The notes below the pieces were generated by a model. The model searched no databases, was not told where the DNA came from, and saw only the letters and a list, made by a program, of their open reading frames with translations. The translations under genes and the position numbers were made by a program. DNA of 22,071 bases. Source: JADLHS01 sp964553795 (GTDB lineage Bacteria > Verrucomicrobiota > Verrucomicrobiia > Limisphaerales > JADLHS01). The DNA is taken from the NCBI GenBank assembly GCA_964553795.1, contig CAZKMR010000082.1:1-22071 (forward strand). Direction: 5' to 3'. Below are positions 8,475-17,600 of this stretch, piece by piece; position 1 is the stretch's first letter, and every line of letters starts with the position of its first letter.

Positions 8475-8560
8475 GGGGTGAGATTTCAGTCGAAAACCAA
8501 GGCGGTCGCAGTCCCATGCTCAGGTTCGGTCGGCTTCGCCCCAGTAGAAAGCCAGCAACT

Positions 8561-11500
8561 ATGCGCGCATACAGAATTTTTCTCGCAATTTGGTTTGCGG
8601 CGTTATGCGGAGCGAAGGGAGTCGATGGCACGATTCCAAATTTGTCCTATTCGCCGGCGGAACTATTTCAGCAAATCAGCCCGCAACTGGGGAATCGGAG
8701 CATGAACCAGCCATCGGTGTTCAACGGTTACCTCATTCTGGCTGGCAATGCCGTTCATGAAGTGTGGGACATTGCCAATCCCTACGCGCCGGTTCACAAG
8801 GCAACGATGGCGAGTAGTTTTTCTTCGGGCGAAGCTGAATCTCATCAAGTCACTTATGCCCGGATGCCGGATGGCACCACGTATCTGGCGACTATTTCCG
8901 GTCGCGGTGTGGATATCTGGAATGTCACGGTGACAACCAATCCCGTGCGCACCGCCGAAATTCAACTGCCCAACATTGATTATGGCGATGTAGCCGGCGC
9001 GGTCTGGGGACTGTGCTGGCAAGGGAAGTATCTTTACGTCGGCGCCACGGTTTACGGACTCTACATACTTGATGTGAGCAATCCGGCGCAGCCGCAATTG
9101 GTGAAAACATTCAGTCGCACCAGTCTCGGCGGGGTTTCTGCCGGTCCGCTTTTCGCGTTGGGCAATCTGTTGGTCGTGGTCACGCCGAAGGAAACGGCCG
9201 GGATCGCCACGGTGGACATTCGTAATCCTACCGATCCGCAACTGCTCGATACCGCCGGTCTGGGGGGCGCGCGTTCGTACATCGGCTGTTTCTATGGCGG
9301 CAACGCCTATTTGACGACGCCGTTGCGCATTTTTGATGTCACCACCGATCCGCAAAACATCCAGTTGCTGGCCTCCGTTCCAGTGCCGCAGACCGAGTAC
9401 ATGAGTTTTGCGGAGCACCATATGTTTTTGGGCGGCGTGCATCTCAGTGACACGCAAGGCGCGTACAAATACAGCATCACCAATCTCACCAATCCCGCAT
9501 ATATCGGACGGTTCATCGGCGGCGGCACCCTGCGTGATTCCGAATTCAATTGTCCGGTCGGCAATCTCGTGGTCGTGGCGGATGATCAACTTGAGAATAA
9601 TCAATACGTCGGCGGATTGCTTGCTGTTCACGATCTCAACCCGGATACCAATCCTCCGGTCGTTATGAAAGTCTATCCGGCGAATGGAGCTGCCCAACAA
9701 CCGATCGCGACCAAAATTGCGGTCTCAATGTCGGAGTGGCCCGAGTTGGCTACGGTCAATGCCTCGAACTTCATCGTCCGACCCGTGGGGGGAGCGGCGC
9801 TCAGCGGCGTTTGGTCCTGCAATTACACCGTGTTGAACTTCGCGCCGGACGAACCGTTGATCGCGGAAACAGCTTACGAAATCATTTTGGCCGACGGTGG
9901 CATCACTGATCTGGTGGGCAACCCGTTGGCAACGGAGTTTCGTTCGGCATTCTACACTGCCGGCAGTTTCACCAATCCCCCTGGGACGATTGAACTGCCG
10001 CCGCTGCTGCCAACTGAATTGGGTAGCGGCACATCATTCGCGGTAGTCCAACCCGTCACGGAGGCGTCGTATCAGTGGGAGTTTGGCGATGGTCACGTCG
10101 CGACCGGGCCAAGTGTCGCGCACTCCTACGCGGCGCCGGGCCGATATATCGTGACGTTGCACGCAACGTTTTCTCCAGGGAACGTCATCACCACCAACTT
10201 CATTCACATTGTCCATCCTCCTTTGACGGCGTCCGCCCCCACGCGTAGCAGCACCATCGTGCAGGCAATGACAGATCGAACTTTGTGGGTCGCCAATCCA
10301 GATACGGACACGGTCACCGCAGTGGACACCATCGCTCTCGTAAAGCGGGGCGAATATCCCGTCGGAGACCAACCGGAAACTTTGGCGGAAGCGCCGGACG
10401 GAACGATTTGGGTCGTGAACCACAAGGCTGCCAATCTCTCAATTTTGGCCGCCAATGGTGACTGGATGGAAACGGTGTCACTGCCGCGCGGTTCGCAGCC
10501 TTACGGGATCGCTTTCGCCCCGAATGGTGGGAGCGCCTTTATCTCGCTTCAGGCGCTGGGACAGGTTGTCAAAATCGATGCCGGCACGCGCACCATCGTG
10601 GCCACGCTGACTTTGCCGCCGGATTCGACCGGCATTCGCCCGCAAATTCGTGGCGTCGCCGTCAATGCCGATAGTAGCAAATTATTCGTCACCCGGTTCA
10701 TTTCGCCAGATGAGGGCGGGCAGGTTTATGAAATCGATCCTGTTGCCATGGCGTTGATGCGCACCATCGCCCTCGCGCCTGATCCCGGTCCGGACACCTC
10801 GACCAGTGCCCGAGGGATTCCGAATTATTTAAGCGGCCTCACCATCAGTCCCGGTGGCGACCGCATCTGGATTCCGTCCAAAAAAGATAATATTCAGCGC
10901 GGTCCAACGCGCGATGGCAACGTACTTACCCATGACGCCACGGTGCGCGCCATCACCTCGGTGCTCGATCCGGTGACCGGGATGGAGCTTCTCGCGGAAC
11001 GCGTGGATTACGATGATCATGATCGGGCGCATGCGGTCGCGTTCAGCGCGTTGGGGGACTTGGCCTTTGTCTCGATGCCTGGCAATAACCATGTGCAGGT
11101 GGTCAGCACCTATTCCGGACAAGAGATCGCTTTGTTGCCCACGGAATTAGCGCCCACCGGAGTCTGGTTCGATGTGGCAACGCAACGAGTGTATGCGTTG
11201 AACTTTCTTTCCCGAAGTCTCTCGGTGTTTGATGTGGCGGATTTGGCAAACGGTGCTGGCAATGTGGCGCCGCTCGTCGTGCCTCCCATTTCGCTGGTGA
11301 CCACGGAAACCCTTGCCGCCCCTGTGCTCGCGGGGAAACAGCTTTTCTATGACGCCACCTCGCAACAACTGAACCAGGAAAGCTACATGAGTTGCGCGTC
11401 CTGCCATCTGGATGGTTCGCAGGACGGGCGCGTCTGGGATTTTACCGGCAGCGGCGAAGGGCTGCGAAATACCATTGATCTGCGTGGACGCGGCGGCATG

Positions 11501-12562
11501 GCGCAGGGGCGGTTGCACTGGAGCGCGAATTTTGACGAAGTGCAGGATTTTGAGAAACAGATTCGCGATTTTGGCGCGGGCACGGGCTTGATGGATGACA
11601 CGAATTACAACATCGGCAATCGCGCCCATCCGTTGGGCCTGGCCAAGCAGGGATTGAGCGCAGATTTGGATGCGCTGGCGGCTTACGTTGCGTCGCTCAA
11701 TGAAGTTCCAGCCAGTCCATTTCGCAATCCGGACGGCAGCCTCACGCTGGATGCGGTCGCCGGACGCCAACTTTTCAATCAATTGAACTGTTACGCTTGC
11801 CACGGCGGCGAACATTTTACCGACAGTCCCGACGGCGGATTTCATGACGTGGGAACAATCCAGGCATCCTCCGGGCAACGTCTCGGCAATGAACTCACTG
11901 GCATCGACACACCAACGTTGCGCGGAATTTGGGCCACGCCACCGTATCTGCATGATGGCTCCGCACCGACGCTGTGGAACGTGTTGACCGGGACGCCGCC
12001 CGCGAGTGTTCACAATGTCGCCGCTGAGTTGTCCGCCAGCGAACGCGATCAACTTGTCGCGTATTTGGTCCAGATTGACGACCTCGAACCGGCGGCATCG
12101 CCCGCCGCTCTGGTGGGGTTGCCGACGTACGCGGATTACGTTGCGTTCTACTCGATCGCCCCGCAATTCGCCGGTCCGCTCCAAAGCGCTGACGCCGACG
12201 CGATGCCCAATTTGCAGGAGTATGCCTTGGGCGGTTCTGATCCGGTCGATGCCGAGTCCTGTTGGCCGCTCCGGCTCACGTTGCCCGGGTCTGCAACCGG
12301 CGCGCCCCCGGAATTCCTGTTCTCGTTCCTGCGCAAATCGGACGGTTACTGGTTGAACGGGGCGTATCATGCGGGAGATCTCGCGTACGCGCCCGCCGCC
12401 TCCGCTGACCTCGCGCAGTGGACATTGCCGATTGTTGAATGGGTGAATCCCGGCAATTTACCCGTACCACCGGCTCAATATGAATGGGTCACGTTCAAAG
12501 TGATGTTGCCGTCGGATGACAGTTCTCACGGATTTGCCCGGGTGAAAGTGGGATTGCGTTGA
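8561..12562 (+). CDS. Secreted LVIVD/PKD/YVTN beta-propeller protein with di-haem cytochrome c peroxidase-like domain
   Basis: A 1333-residue exported protein. I start it at 8561 rather than the in-frame ATG at 8516, because MRAYRIFLAIWFAALCGAKG then forms a clean signal peptide. Domains in order: LVIVD-like propeller repeats at about 30-360 (VDIWNVTVTTNP, LYILDVSNPAQP); a Big_5/Ig-like domain at 363-468 beginning PPVVMKVYPANGAAQQP; a PKD domain near 485-545 (WEFGDGHVATG, HSYAAPGRY); a YVTN propeller at 565-895 (LWVANPDTDTVTAVDT); then two cytochrome c modules. These have haem sites C945-A-S-C-H949 and C1077-Y-A-C-H1081, plus TPPYLHDGSAPTLWNVL, as in the MauG / cytochrome c peroxidase family. 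A C-terminal module near 1210 reads ADAMPNLQEYALGGSDP. It is probably a periplasmic or surface electron-transfer enzyme. The substrate is unknown. Confidence 0.85.
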   Translation: MRAYRIFLAIWFAALCGAKGVDGTIPNLSYSPAELFQQISPQLGNRSMNQPSVFNGYLILAGNAVHEVWDIANPYAPVHKATMASSFSSGEAESHQVTYARMPDGTTYLATISGRGVDIWNVTVTTNPVRTAEIQLPNIDYGDVAGAVWGLCWQGKYLYVGATVYGLYILDVSNPAQPQLVKTFSRTSLGGVSAGPLFALGNLLVVVTPKETAGIATVDIRNPTDPQLLDTAGLGGARSYIGCFYGGNAYLTTPLRIFDVTTDPQNIQLLASVPVPQTEYMSFAEHHMFLGGVHLSDTQGAYKYSITNLTNPAYIGRFIGGGTLRDSEFNCPVGNLVVVADDQLENNQYVGGLLAVHDLNPDTNPPVVMKVYPANGAAQQPIATKIAVSMSEWPELATVNASNFIVRPVGGAALSGVWSCNYTVLNFAPDEPLIAETAYEIILADGGITDLVGNPLATEFRSAFYTAGSFTNPPGTIELPPLLPTELGSGTSFAVVQPVTEASYQWEFGDGHVATGPSVAHSYAAPGRYIVTLHATFSPGNVITTNFIHIVHPPLTASAPTRSSTIVQAMTDRTLWVANPDTDTVTAVDTIALVKRGEYPVGDQPETLAEAPDGTIWVVNHKAANLSILAANGDWMETVSLPRGSQPYGIAFAPNGGSAFISLQALGQVVKIDAGTRTIVATLTLPPDSTGIRPQIRGVAVNADSSKLFVTRFISPDEGGQVYEIDPVAMALMRTIALAPDPGPDTSTSARGIPNYLSGLTISPGGDRIWIPSKKDNIQRGPTRDGNVLTHDATVRAITSVLDPVTGMELLAERVDYDDHDRAHAVAFSALGDLAFVSMPGNNHVQVVSTYSGQEIALLPTELAPTGVWFDVATQRVYALNFLSRSLSVFDVADLANGAGNVAPLVVPPISLVTTETLAAPVLAGKQLFYDATSQQLNQESYMSCASCHLDGSQDGRVWDFTGSGEGLRNTIDLRGRGGMAQGRLHWSANFDEVQDFEKQIRDFGAGTGLMDDTNYNIGNRAHPLGLAKQGLSADLDALAAYVASLNEVPASPFRNPDGSLTLDAVAGRQLFNQLNCYACHGGEHFTDSPDGGFHDVGTIQASSGQRLGNELTGIDTPTLRGIWATPPYLHDGSAPTLWNVLTGTPPASVHNVAAELSASERDQLVAYLVQIDDLEPAASPAALVGLPTYADYVAFYSIAPQFAGPLQSADADAMPNLQEYALGGSDPVDAESCWPLRLTLPGSATGAPPEFLFSFLRKSDGYWLNGAYHAGDLAYAPAASADLAQWTLPIVEWVNPGNLPVPPAQYEWVTFKVMLPSDDSSHGFARVKVGLR

Positions 12563-12573
12563 AGCGCAATTTT
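12553..12573 (+). terminator. Possible weak terminator hairpin after the cytochrome gene
   Basis: ATTGCG and CGCAAT form a 6-bp stem around a 6-nt loop that overlaps the stop codon, followed by a short T run (TTTTC). The stem is short and only half GC, so termination would be weak. The remaining 117 bp to the next gene show no clear promoter. Confidence 0.3.
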
Positions 12574-12690
12574 CAGGCACAGTGACGGCGACGGATTTCG
12601 TTCCCGTAACATCTCCGTTAAGTTATCTAACAAAAACAGGAAAATCCCGTGTCTGCCGAATAAGCAGTGCCCATTAACGTCCGAGCCTCG

Positions 12691-13617
12691 ATGATATTCA
12701 AAAAACGCGCCTCCTCCTCCGCTTTCTTACTTACAATTCTGTTCCTCGTCAGTTTTGGGGCAAATATCGCTGCCGCCGCGCCGAAGCCGCCGCGCGTCAA
12801 ACACGTGTTCATCATCAGCTTTGATCAGGGCAATCCGAATCTGATTCAACGCACCGAAATGCCCGCGTTCCATCAAATGGCCACAGCCGGCGCGCGCACC
12901 TGGGAAGCTTACACCATTGTGCCGCCGCTCACGTTGCCATCGCACGCTTCCATGCTTACCGGCGTGGGCATTCAAAAACATCAGATCAGTTGGAACGATC
13001 ATCAGCCGGACAAAGGCTACGTGCAGGTGCCGACCATCTTCAGTCTGGCCAAAGAGCGCGGGCTCAAGACCGCCATGTTTGTGGGGAAAGAAAAACTCAA
13101 AACGCTGGAAATTCCCGGCACGATTGACGTGCTCATTTGGCCGCAACCCGACGATGACGCCAAATCCATCGCGCGCGCGTTTGCCGCGGAGTTTCCGAAG
13201 ACGAAACCCAATCTGACCTTTCTGCATTTTCGCGATCCCGACACCGTCGGTCATGCCACCGGAGCGTATTCGCCCGAGAAAATTCAATCGCTCAAAGATT
13301 GTGATGAGGCGCTGACCACCATCCGCGATGCGGTCGCGGCGGCGGGTGTATTGCGGGACAGCGTGTTCATTCTCACGGCCGATCACGGCGCGCACGACTC
13401 CAAAAACCGGCAGGGCAAAACGGTCGGCTCGCACGGAGATTCCCGGCCCGAAGACGTATTGATTCCGTGGATCGCTTGGGGCAAAGGCGTGAAGAAAGAT
13501 TTCATCATCACCGCGCCAGTGCTGCAATACGACACCGCCGCCACCGCGCTTTGGCTGTTAAAAGTCCCGGTGCCTGAGCATTTCTGGGGTCGGCCGGTGA
13601 CGAGCGCGTTTAAATAA
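12691..13617 (+). CDS. Exported alkaline-phosphatase-superfamily phosphodiesterase (NPP-like)
   Basis: A 308-residue metal-dependent phosphohydrolase of the nucleotide pyrophosphatase/phosphodiesterase type. I choose ATG 12691 over GTG 12667 because it gives a standard signal peptide: KKR, a hydrophobic stretch to about residue 25, then AAAAP. Likely metal and catalytic residues are D45 in IISFDQG, nucleophile T81 in PPLTLPSHASMLTG, D184/H188 in DPDTVGH, D231-H232 in TADHG, and H248 in GSHGD. The length is short for the family and matches a minimal catalytic domain. It follows the secreted cytochrome by 128 bp on the same strand and meets the minus-strand operon tail to tail, 15 bp apart. The substrate is unknown: nucleotides, phosphodiesters and phospholipid head groups are all possible. 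Confidence 0.8.
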   Translation: MIFKKRASSSAFLLTILFLVSFGANIAAAAPKPPRVKHVFIISFDQGNPNLIQRTEMPAFHQMATAGARTWEAYTIVPPLTLPSHASMLTGVGIQKHQISWNDHQPDKGYVQVPTIFSLAKERGLKTAMFVGKEKLKTLEIPGTIDVLIWPQPDDDAKSIARAFAAEFPKTKPNLTFLHFRDPDTVGHATGAYSPEKIQSLKDCDEALTTIRDAVAAAGVLRDSVFILTADHGAHDSKNRQGKTVGSHGDSRPEDVLIPWIAWGKGVKKDFIITAPVLQYDTAATALWLLKVPVPEHFWGRPVTSAFK

Positions 13618-13632
13618 CGCGAGGTCCCCGCC

Positions 13633-14445
13633 TCACCGATTCAACACGGGCATTTTCTTAAAGCGCGCCAGTGGATCAGTGGAAACCGGTTCGGCAGGCG
13701 GCGCTGGCGGCACGACGGTTTTTTCGGACGCGACCGATGGCGTCGCAGTCGGCGTAGTGGTCGTTTGAGAGGCGCTCGGAGTTGCCGCAGGCTTCGCTTC
13801 TTTGCGCTCGAAGAACGAGCTGCTCGTGAAGGCGGATTGCGGCTGCGCGGTCGTCGCGGGCGCGAATGCGGCCAGCGGAGGCGTAGCGGCAACGGTGTTT
13901 GGCGTTTGTGGGGCAGGGGACAGTTCTTCCTCCTCTGGTCGCCAGCACAATCGCACCGATGGAATCGGCCCGATGCCCACAATGACTTCGTTGTAAACCA
14001 AATCGCCCAGCTCCACCGTTTCGGCCATTTGCTTGGCTTGCAGCAGCGCCGACAAAATCGCGCGTGTCGTGCGCCGAGGTTGATTCGCCTGAATCAGCGA
14101 GCGCAGCACCGAGGTATGCACGTCTTCAACACGCAGCAAATGCACGAGGGCGCGTTGCACGGGACTGATCTCGATATCCACGCCGTCCAACACGAAGCCG
14201 GCTTTCGCGAAAACGTCGGCACTGCCGTTGATTTCCTGTAACGCTTCGCTCAACGCGGTTTCTTGGTCGGCTTTCAAGTCCGCGACGCTGTAGTGAATCT
14301 CCGACTTGAGTTGCTGCAATTGCCCGCTGGTCGCCGCAACCGCTTCGCGAATCTCGGCGACTTTCGGCGGGACTTGCTGCATCGCCGCCTTAATCTCGGC
14401 TGCCTTTTGACTCAAGTTCTGCACTCGGCTGATGAATCGTTTCAT
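13633..14445 (-). CDS. Coiled-coil protein of unknown function, last gene of the ATPase operon
   Basis: I do not recognise this 270-residue protein. Residues 1-75 are helical and coiled-coil-like, with regular hydrophobic spacing (LSQKAAEIKAAMQQVPPKVA, LQQLKSEIHYSVADL). Residues 85-190 look like a small folded domain (FAKAGFVLDGVDIEISPVQR, AILSALLQAKQMAETVELG, VGIGPIPSVRLCWRPEEEE). Residues 190-258 are a low-complexity linker rich in P, T, A and S. The protein ends in a basic DPLARFKKMPVLNR. It has no signal peptide or membrane segment, so it should be cytoplasmic. A good Shine-Dalgarno (AGGGAGAG) precedes the ATG. It lies 206 bp downstream of the giant ATPase gene on the same strand, which suggests a partner or adaptor of that ATPase. 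Confidence 0.8.
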   Translation of the reverse strand: MKRFISRVQNLSQKAAEIKAAMQQVPPKVAEIREAVAATSGQLQQLKSEIHYSVADLKADQETALSEALQEINGSADVFAKAGFVLDGVDIEISPVQRALVHLLRVEDVHTSVLRSLIQANQPRRTTRAILSALLQAKQMAETVELGDLVYNEVIVGIGPIPSVRLCWRPEEEELSPAPQTPNTVAATPPLAAFAPATTAQPQSAFTSSSFFERKEAKPAATPSASQTTTTPTATPSVASEKTVVPPAPPAEPVSTDPLARFKKMPVLNR

Positions 14446-14493
14446 AACGCTCTCCCTTTTGTTGTTTCAGTCGGCCTCACAAATCTGCGGCGT

Positions 14494-14619
14494 CTTGGAC
14501 TGCGGTGGCAAGCGAAGCGCGACACCGCTTTCGCTCGCCCGAAACGCTTTCATAAATTTCATCACGACGCATCTATCCGAAAGCGCCGTCGCCGCTGCGC
14601 TCTGCCCGCGCAGTCCAAG
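14494..14619. repeat. Long imperfect palindromic repeat (CGGKRSATPLS type) between ATPase and coiled-coil genes
   Basis: Left arm 14494-14533 begins CTTGGACTGCG and ends CGCTTTCG. Right arm 14578-14619 is its imperfect inverted copy (CGAAAGCG...CGCAGTCCAAG). The arms are about 40 bp with roughly 80% pairing around a 44-nt centre. The flanks carry the 10-bp direct repeat ATCTGCGGCG at 14483-14492 and 14628-14637. The plus strand translates to DCGGKRSATPLSLA and the minus strand to DLGLRGQSAAATAL, peptides I associate with spurious ORFs in verrucomicrobial genomes. It fills most of the 206-bp gap, which otherwise contains no gene. Confidence 0.8.
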
Positions 14620-14651
14620 ATCGGTCGATCTGCGGCGGCGTATTACTAATT

Positions 14652-17600
14652 TCACGGCTCGGTGGTGGGTTTTGGATTTTCGTCGGTCGTCTCGCGATGC
14701 TTTTGCGCTTCGGCGATGGCTTTCTGGAAATGTTCCAGAAATGCTGCTTCGTTGCTCAACATCTCCTGGGTCACGTCAATTTCAACCGCCCCTTGCTTGG
14801 CGCGCGTCTCGAGCAACTCTTGCGAGGTGCGCAAGTGATCGCGTTGCCGCGCGGCCATGTCTTTCAACGTCGCCAGAGTGCTGTGAACCATTTCCATCTC
14901 GTGCTCCATCCGCTTCATCGCGTCCGCCATCGAACCCGCCTGCGCCGCCGACATCGCCCGACTCAAATCCTGCCGCAACGCATCCAATCCTTCGCTCAGT
15001 TTTGCCGCGAGCAACGCGGCGTCGCCATTACCCGTCGCGGCTTTCGCTGACGGCGCGAGGCGTTGATCTACGGTGTTACGCAGTGCTTCCAGATGTTGAG
15101 CCAACGGCGTTAAATCGAAATTCACGCTTGGTGGCGCGGAGGCTGGGTGCGGTTTAGCCGACTGCTTTTCCAATGCCGCCTGCAATGCTTCCAATCCTTT
15201 GCCCACCGGCGCCAGATCCACGACGACCTGGGGCGCGGGCGGCGGCGGTGGTGGCGGTTTCGCCAACTGATCAGCGATGACTTTTTGGATGCCTTCCAAG
15301 CCGGATTGAAATCCGCTCAACTGCGCCACGATGCGACCCGCGGGATCATTCTCGCCCCCCGCACCGCGCGCGGCATTGTTGCGTTTGAACGTCTGCTTGA
15401 TGTCTTCCCAGCGCGCCTTTTCCTCCGGCGTCAGCGCACCGATGAGTTCCTTGAACTTCAGCATGTTCGCCTCCGTGCCGGTCGTAAGCGTCTGCGACTC
15501 GCCGCGATAGTGATCCAAAATCAACGCGCGTACTTCGTCGTCGTTCATGATCGTGACGACCTTCTCCGCGAGGCGGTTCATGTTGCGATACGATCCCTGC
15601 AACCGGAACGGCGGCTCGACGCGGAACTCATCCGCCTGCGCGGCGGAATAGATGTATTCCTGGTTCACGCGCAGGATAACCTCCCGAATCATCACGAGCT
15701 TCTTCATCACGGAGAGGATTTCCTCCACCTCCTGCGACGAATAACTGCCCTCAAAACCTTCCGCTTCGCGCTCGCCCGACTCGGCCATGCGGATAAACGA
15801 GCGGATGTCCTTCTGGCTCTTGTTCGCCAGCGGTGCGAGCACGGCGTTCGAGGTGACGGCGTTTTCGAGATAACTCGCTTTGAAATAATCCGCGTTGCCG
15901 CCGATGATGTCGCCGAGATTGTAGGTGTCGGCGCGGTTCGCGAGCATGTCCGGGATTTTGAACTTCTGCCCGCTCTCGGTGTAAGGGTTGCCCGCCATCA
16001 CCACGACGACTTTGCGTCCGCGCAAATCATACGTGCGCGGTTTCCCGCGCCAGACGCCCTCGATGCGCCGCTGGCCATCGCACAATGAAATGAACTTCTG
16101 CAAAAACTCCGGGCTGCAATGCTGGATGTCGTCCACGCAAATCAACGCGTTGTCGCCCATCTCCAACGCGAGGTTCAGCTTGATGATTTCCTCGCGCGCC
16201 GCGGCGTTCGGCGCTTCCTCGGGATCGAGCGACACGACATTGTGCCCGAGCGCCGGCCCGTTGATCTTGATGAAAATAATCCCCAACCGGCTGGCGACGT
16301 ATTCCATCAACGTCGTTTTGCCGTAACCGGGCGGCGAAATCACGAGCAGCAAGCCCATCAGGTCCGTGCGTTTGGCCGCGCCCGCCGCGCCAATCTGCTT
16401 GGCGAGATTATCACCGACGAGCGGGAGGTAAACCTGGTCAATGAGCTGGTTGCGAACGAACGAGGTGAGCACCTTGGGCTTGAATTCGTTCAACCGCAGC
16501 TTGGCGCGTTCGCGTTCGATCAACTCCTGCTTGAGCGCGTGGAACTGTTCAAAGCGTGGCACGACATCGCGCTCAAAACGTTGCAACCGCTCCTGAAAGT
16601 TCAGGTAATCGAAGTGATATTTGCTGCCTTGAATCAGCGCGTGACTGCCCTTCATGCCTTCGATCGCTCGCGAGGTGGCGGCTTTGACGACGGAGCGCTT
16701 GAGCGCATCCCCGCAGAACAGGATGGCGGAGATCTCTTCGAGGTAGCGGAACTCCTCCGTGGCAGCCGACGTGAGGAGGCTCTGACTAATCCCAGGTTTT
16801 TCAGGATGAGCCTCCTCACGTCGGCTGCTACCAGAGATCAGAAAACCCCGCACCCAATCCCGCACCAAATCAAGCTCGCTACCGGGATGTTCGGTGAGCG
16901 CCTGACGACGTTCCGCAAACGTCTTTTCGCTGCCCTTGCTGGCCAGATGACGATTGAACGCTGTGACCAGCTTGTCTGCCTCCTGACTGACGGAGACTGC
17001 TTCGCCAGCAATAAGTTCGTTGAACAGGTATTCACCTGCCTGGTTGGCAATCTCAGGCGAATAAAGCTTCGTTTCCTCGACGAACGCACGCACCAACCCC
17101 TGCAAAGCAATGATGTAGTTTTGCTGCATGGGGTCGCCGGGGAACAGTTTGTTGCGCTCGGCAAAGGCAGTGAGCTTGGCAGTCCAGAGCGTGCGCGTCT
17201 CCGGCGGACAAAAGCGATTCCAATAAACCACCGCGCAAGCGCGAGCCGTCGGACTGAACCGCGCCAGTTGCAGCGCGTGATGTGTGGTGAGCAGCGCGTG
17301 AAAAATCTTCGCGCCGTCCAGATCGTGAATGCCCTTGGTGTAGCCTTCCTGGTAGCGCGCGCCCATGAATTCCTGGACGAAAGCGAGGCGTTCTTCATCG
17401 GTGGTAGCAGCCGACGTGAGGAGGCGGACGCTTTCCACAGCGACCGAATCCGCCTCGTTACCTCGGCGGCTACCATCCGTCACCTTCAACATCTGCCACG
17501 CCAGATATTCCGCGCGATAGACGTCGCGATTCTCGGACACCACCTCCTGATCCCAGACATCCCGCGTGGCGAGAAATGCCTCGTCCGTAATCGCCTCAAA

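Noticed and set aside
8516..8560. Earlier in-frame ATG for the secreted cytochrome protein
   Set aside because: The extra 15 residues (MLRFGRLRPSRKPAT) would put a long basic stretch ahead of an otherwise standard signal peptide; ATG 8561 is preferred.
11147..12370. 407-codon open frame antisense to the cytochrome gene
   Set aside because: It lies opposite both CxxCH haem motifs and has no recognisable domain or initiation signal.
12667..12690. GTG start for the phosphodiesterase
   Set aside because: It adds eight residues before a complete signal peptide that begins at ATG 12691, and no ribosome binding site favours it.
15147..16088. 313-codon plus-strand frame opposite the AAA+ core
   Set aside because: Antisense to Walker A/B and sensor regions; arginine- and histidine-rich shadow.
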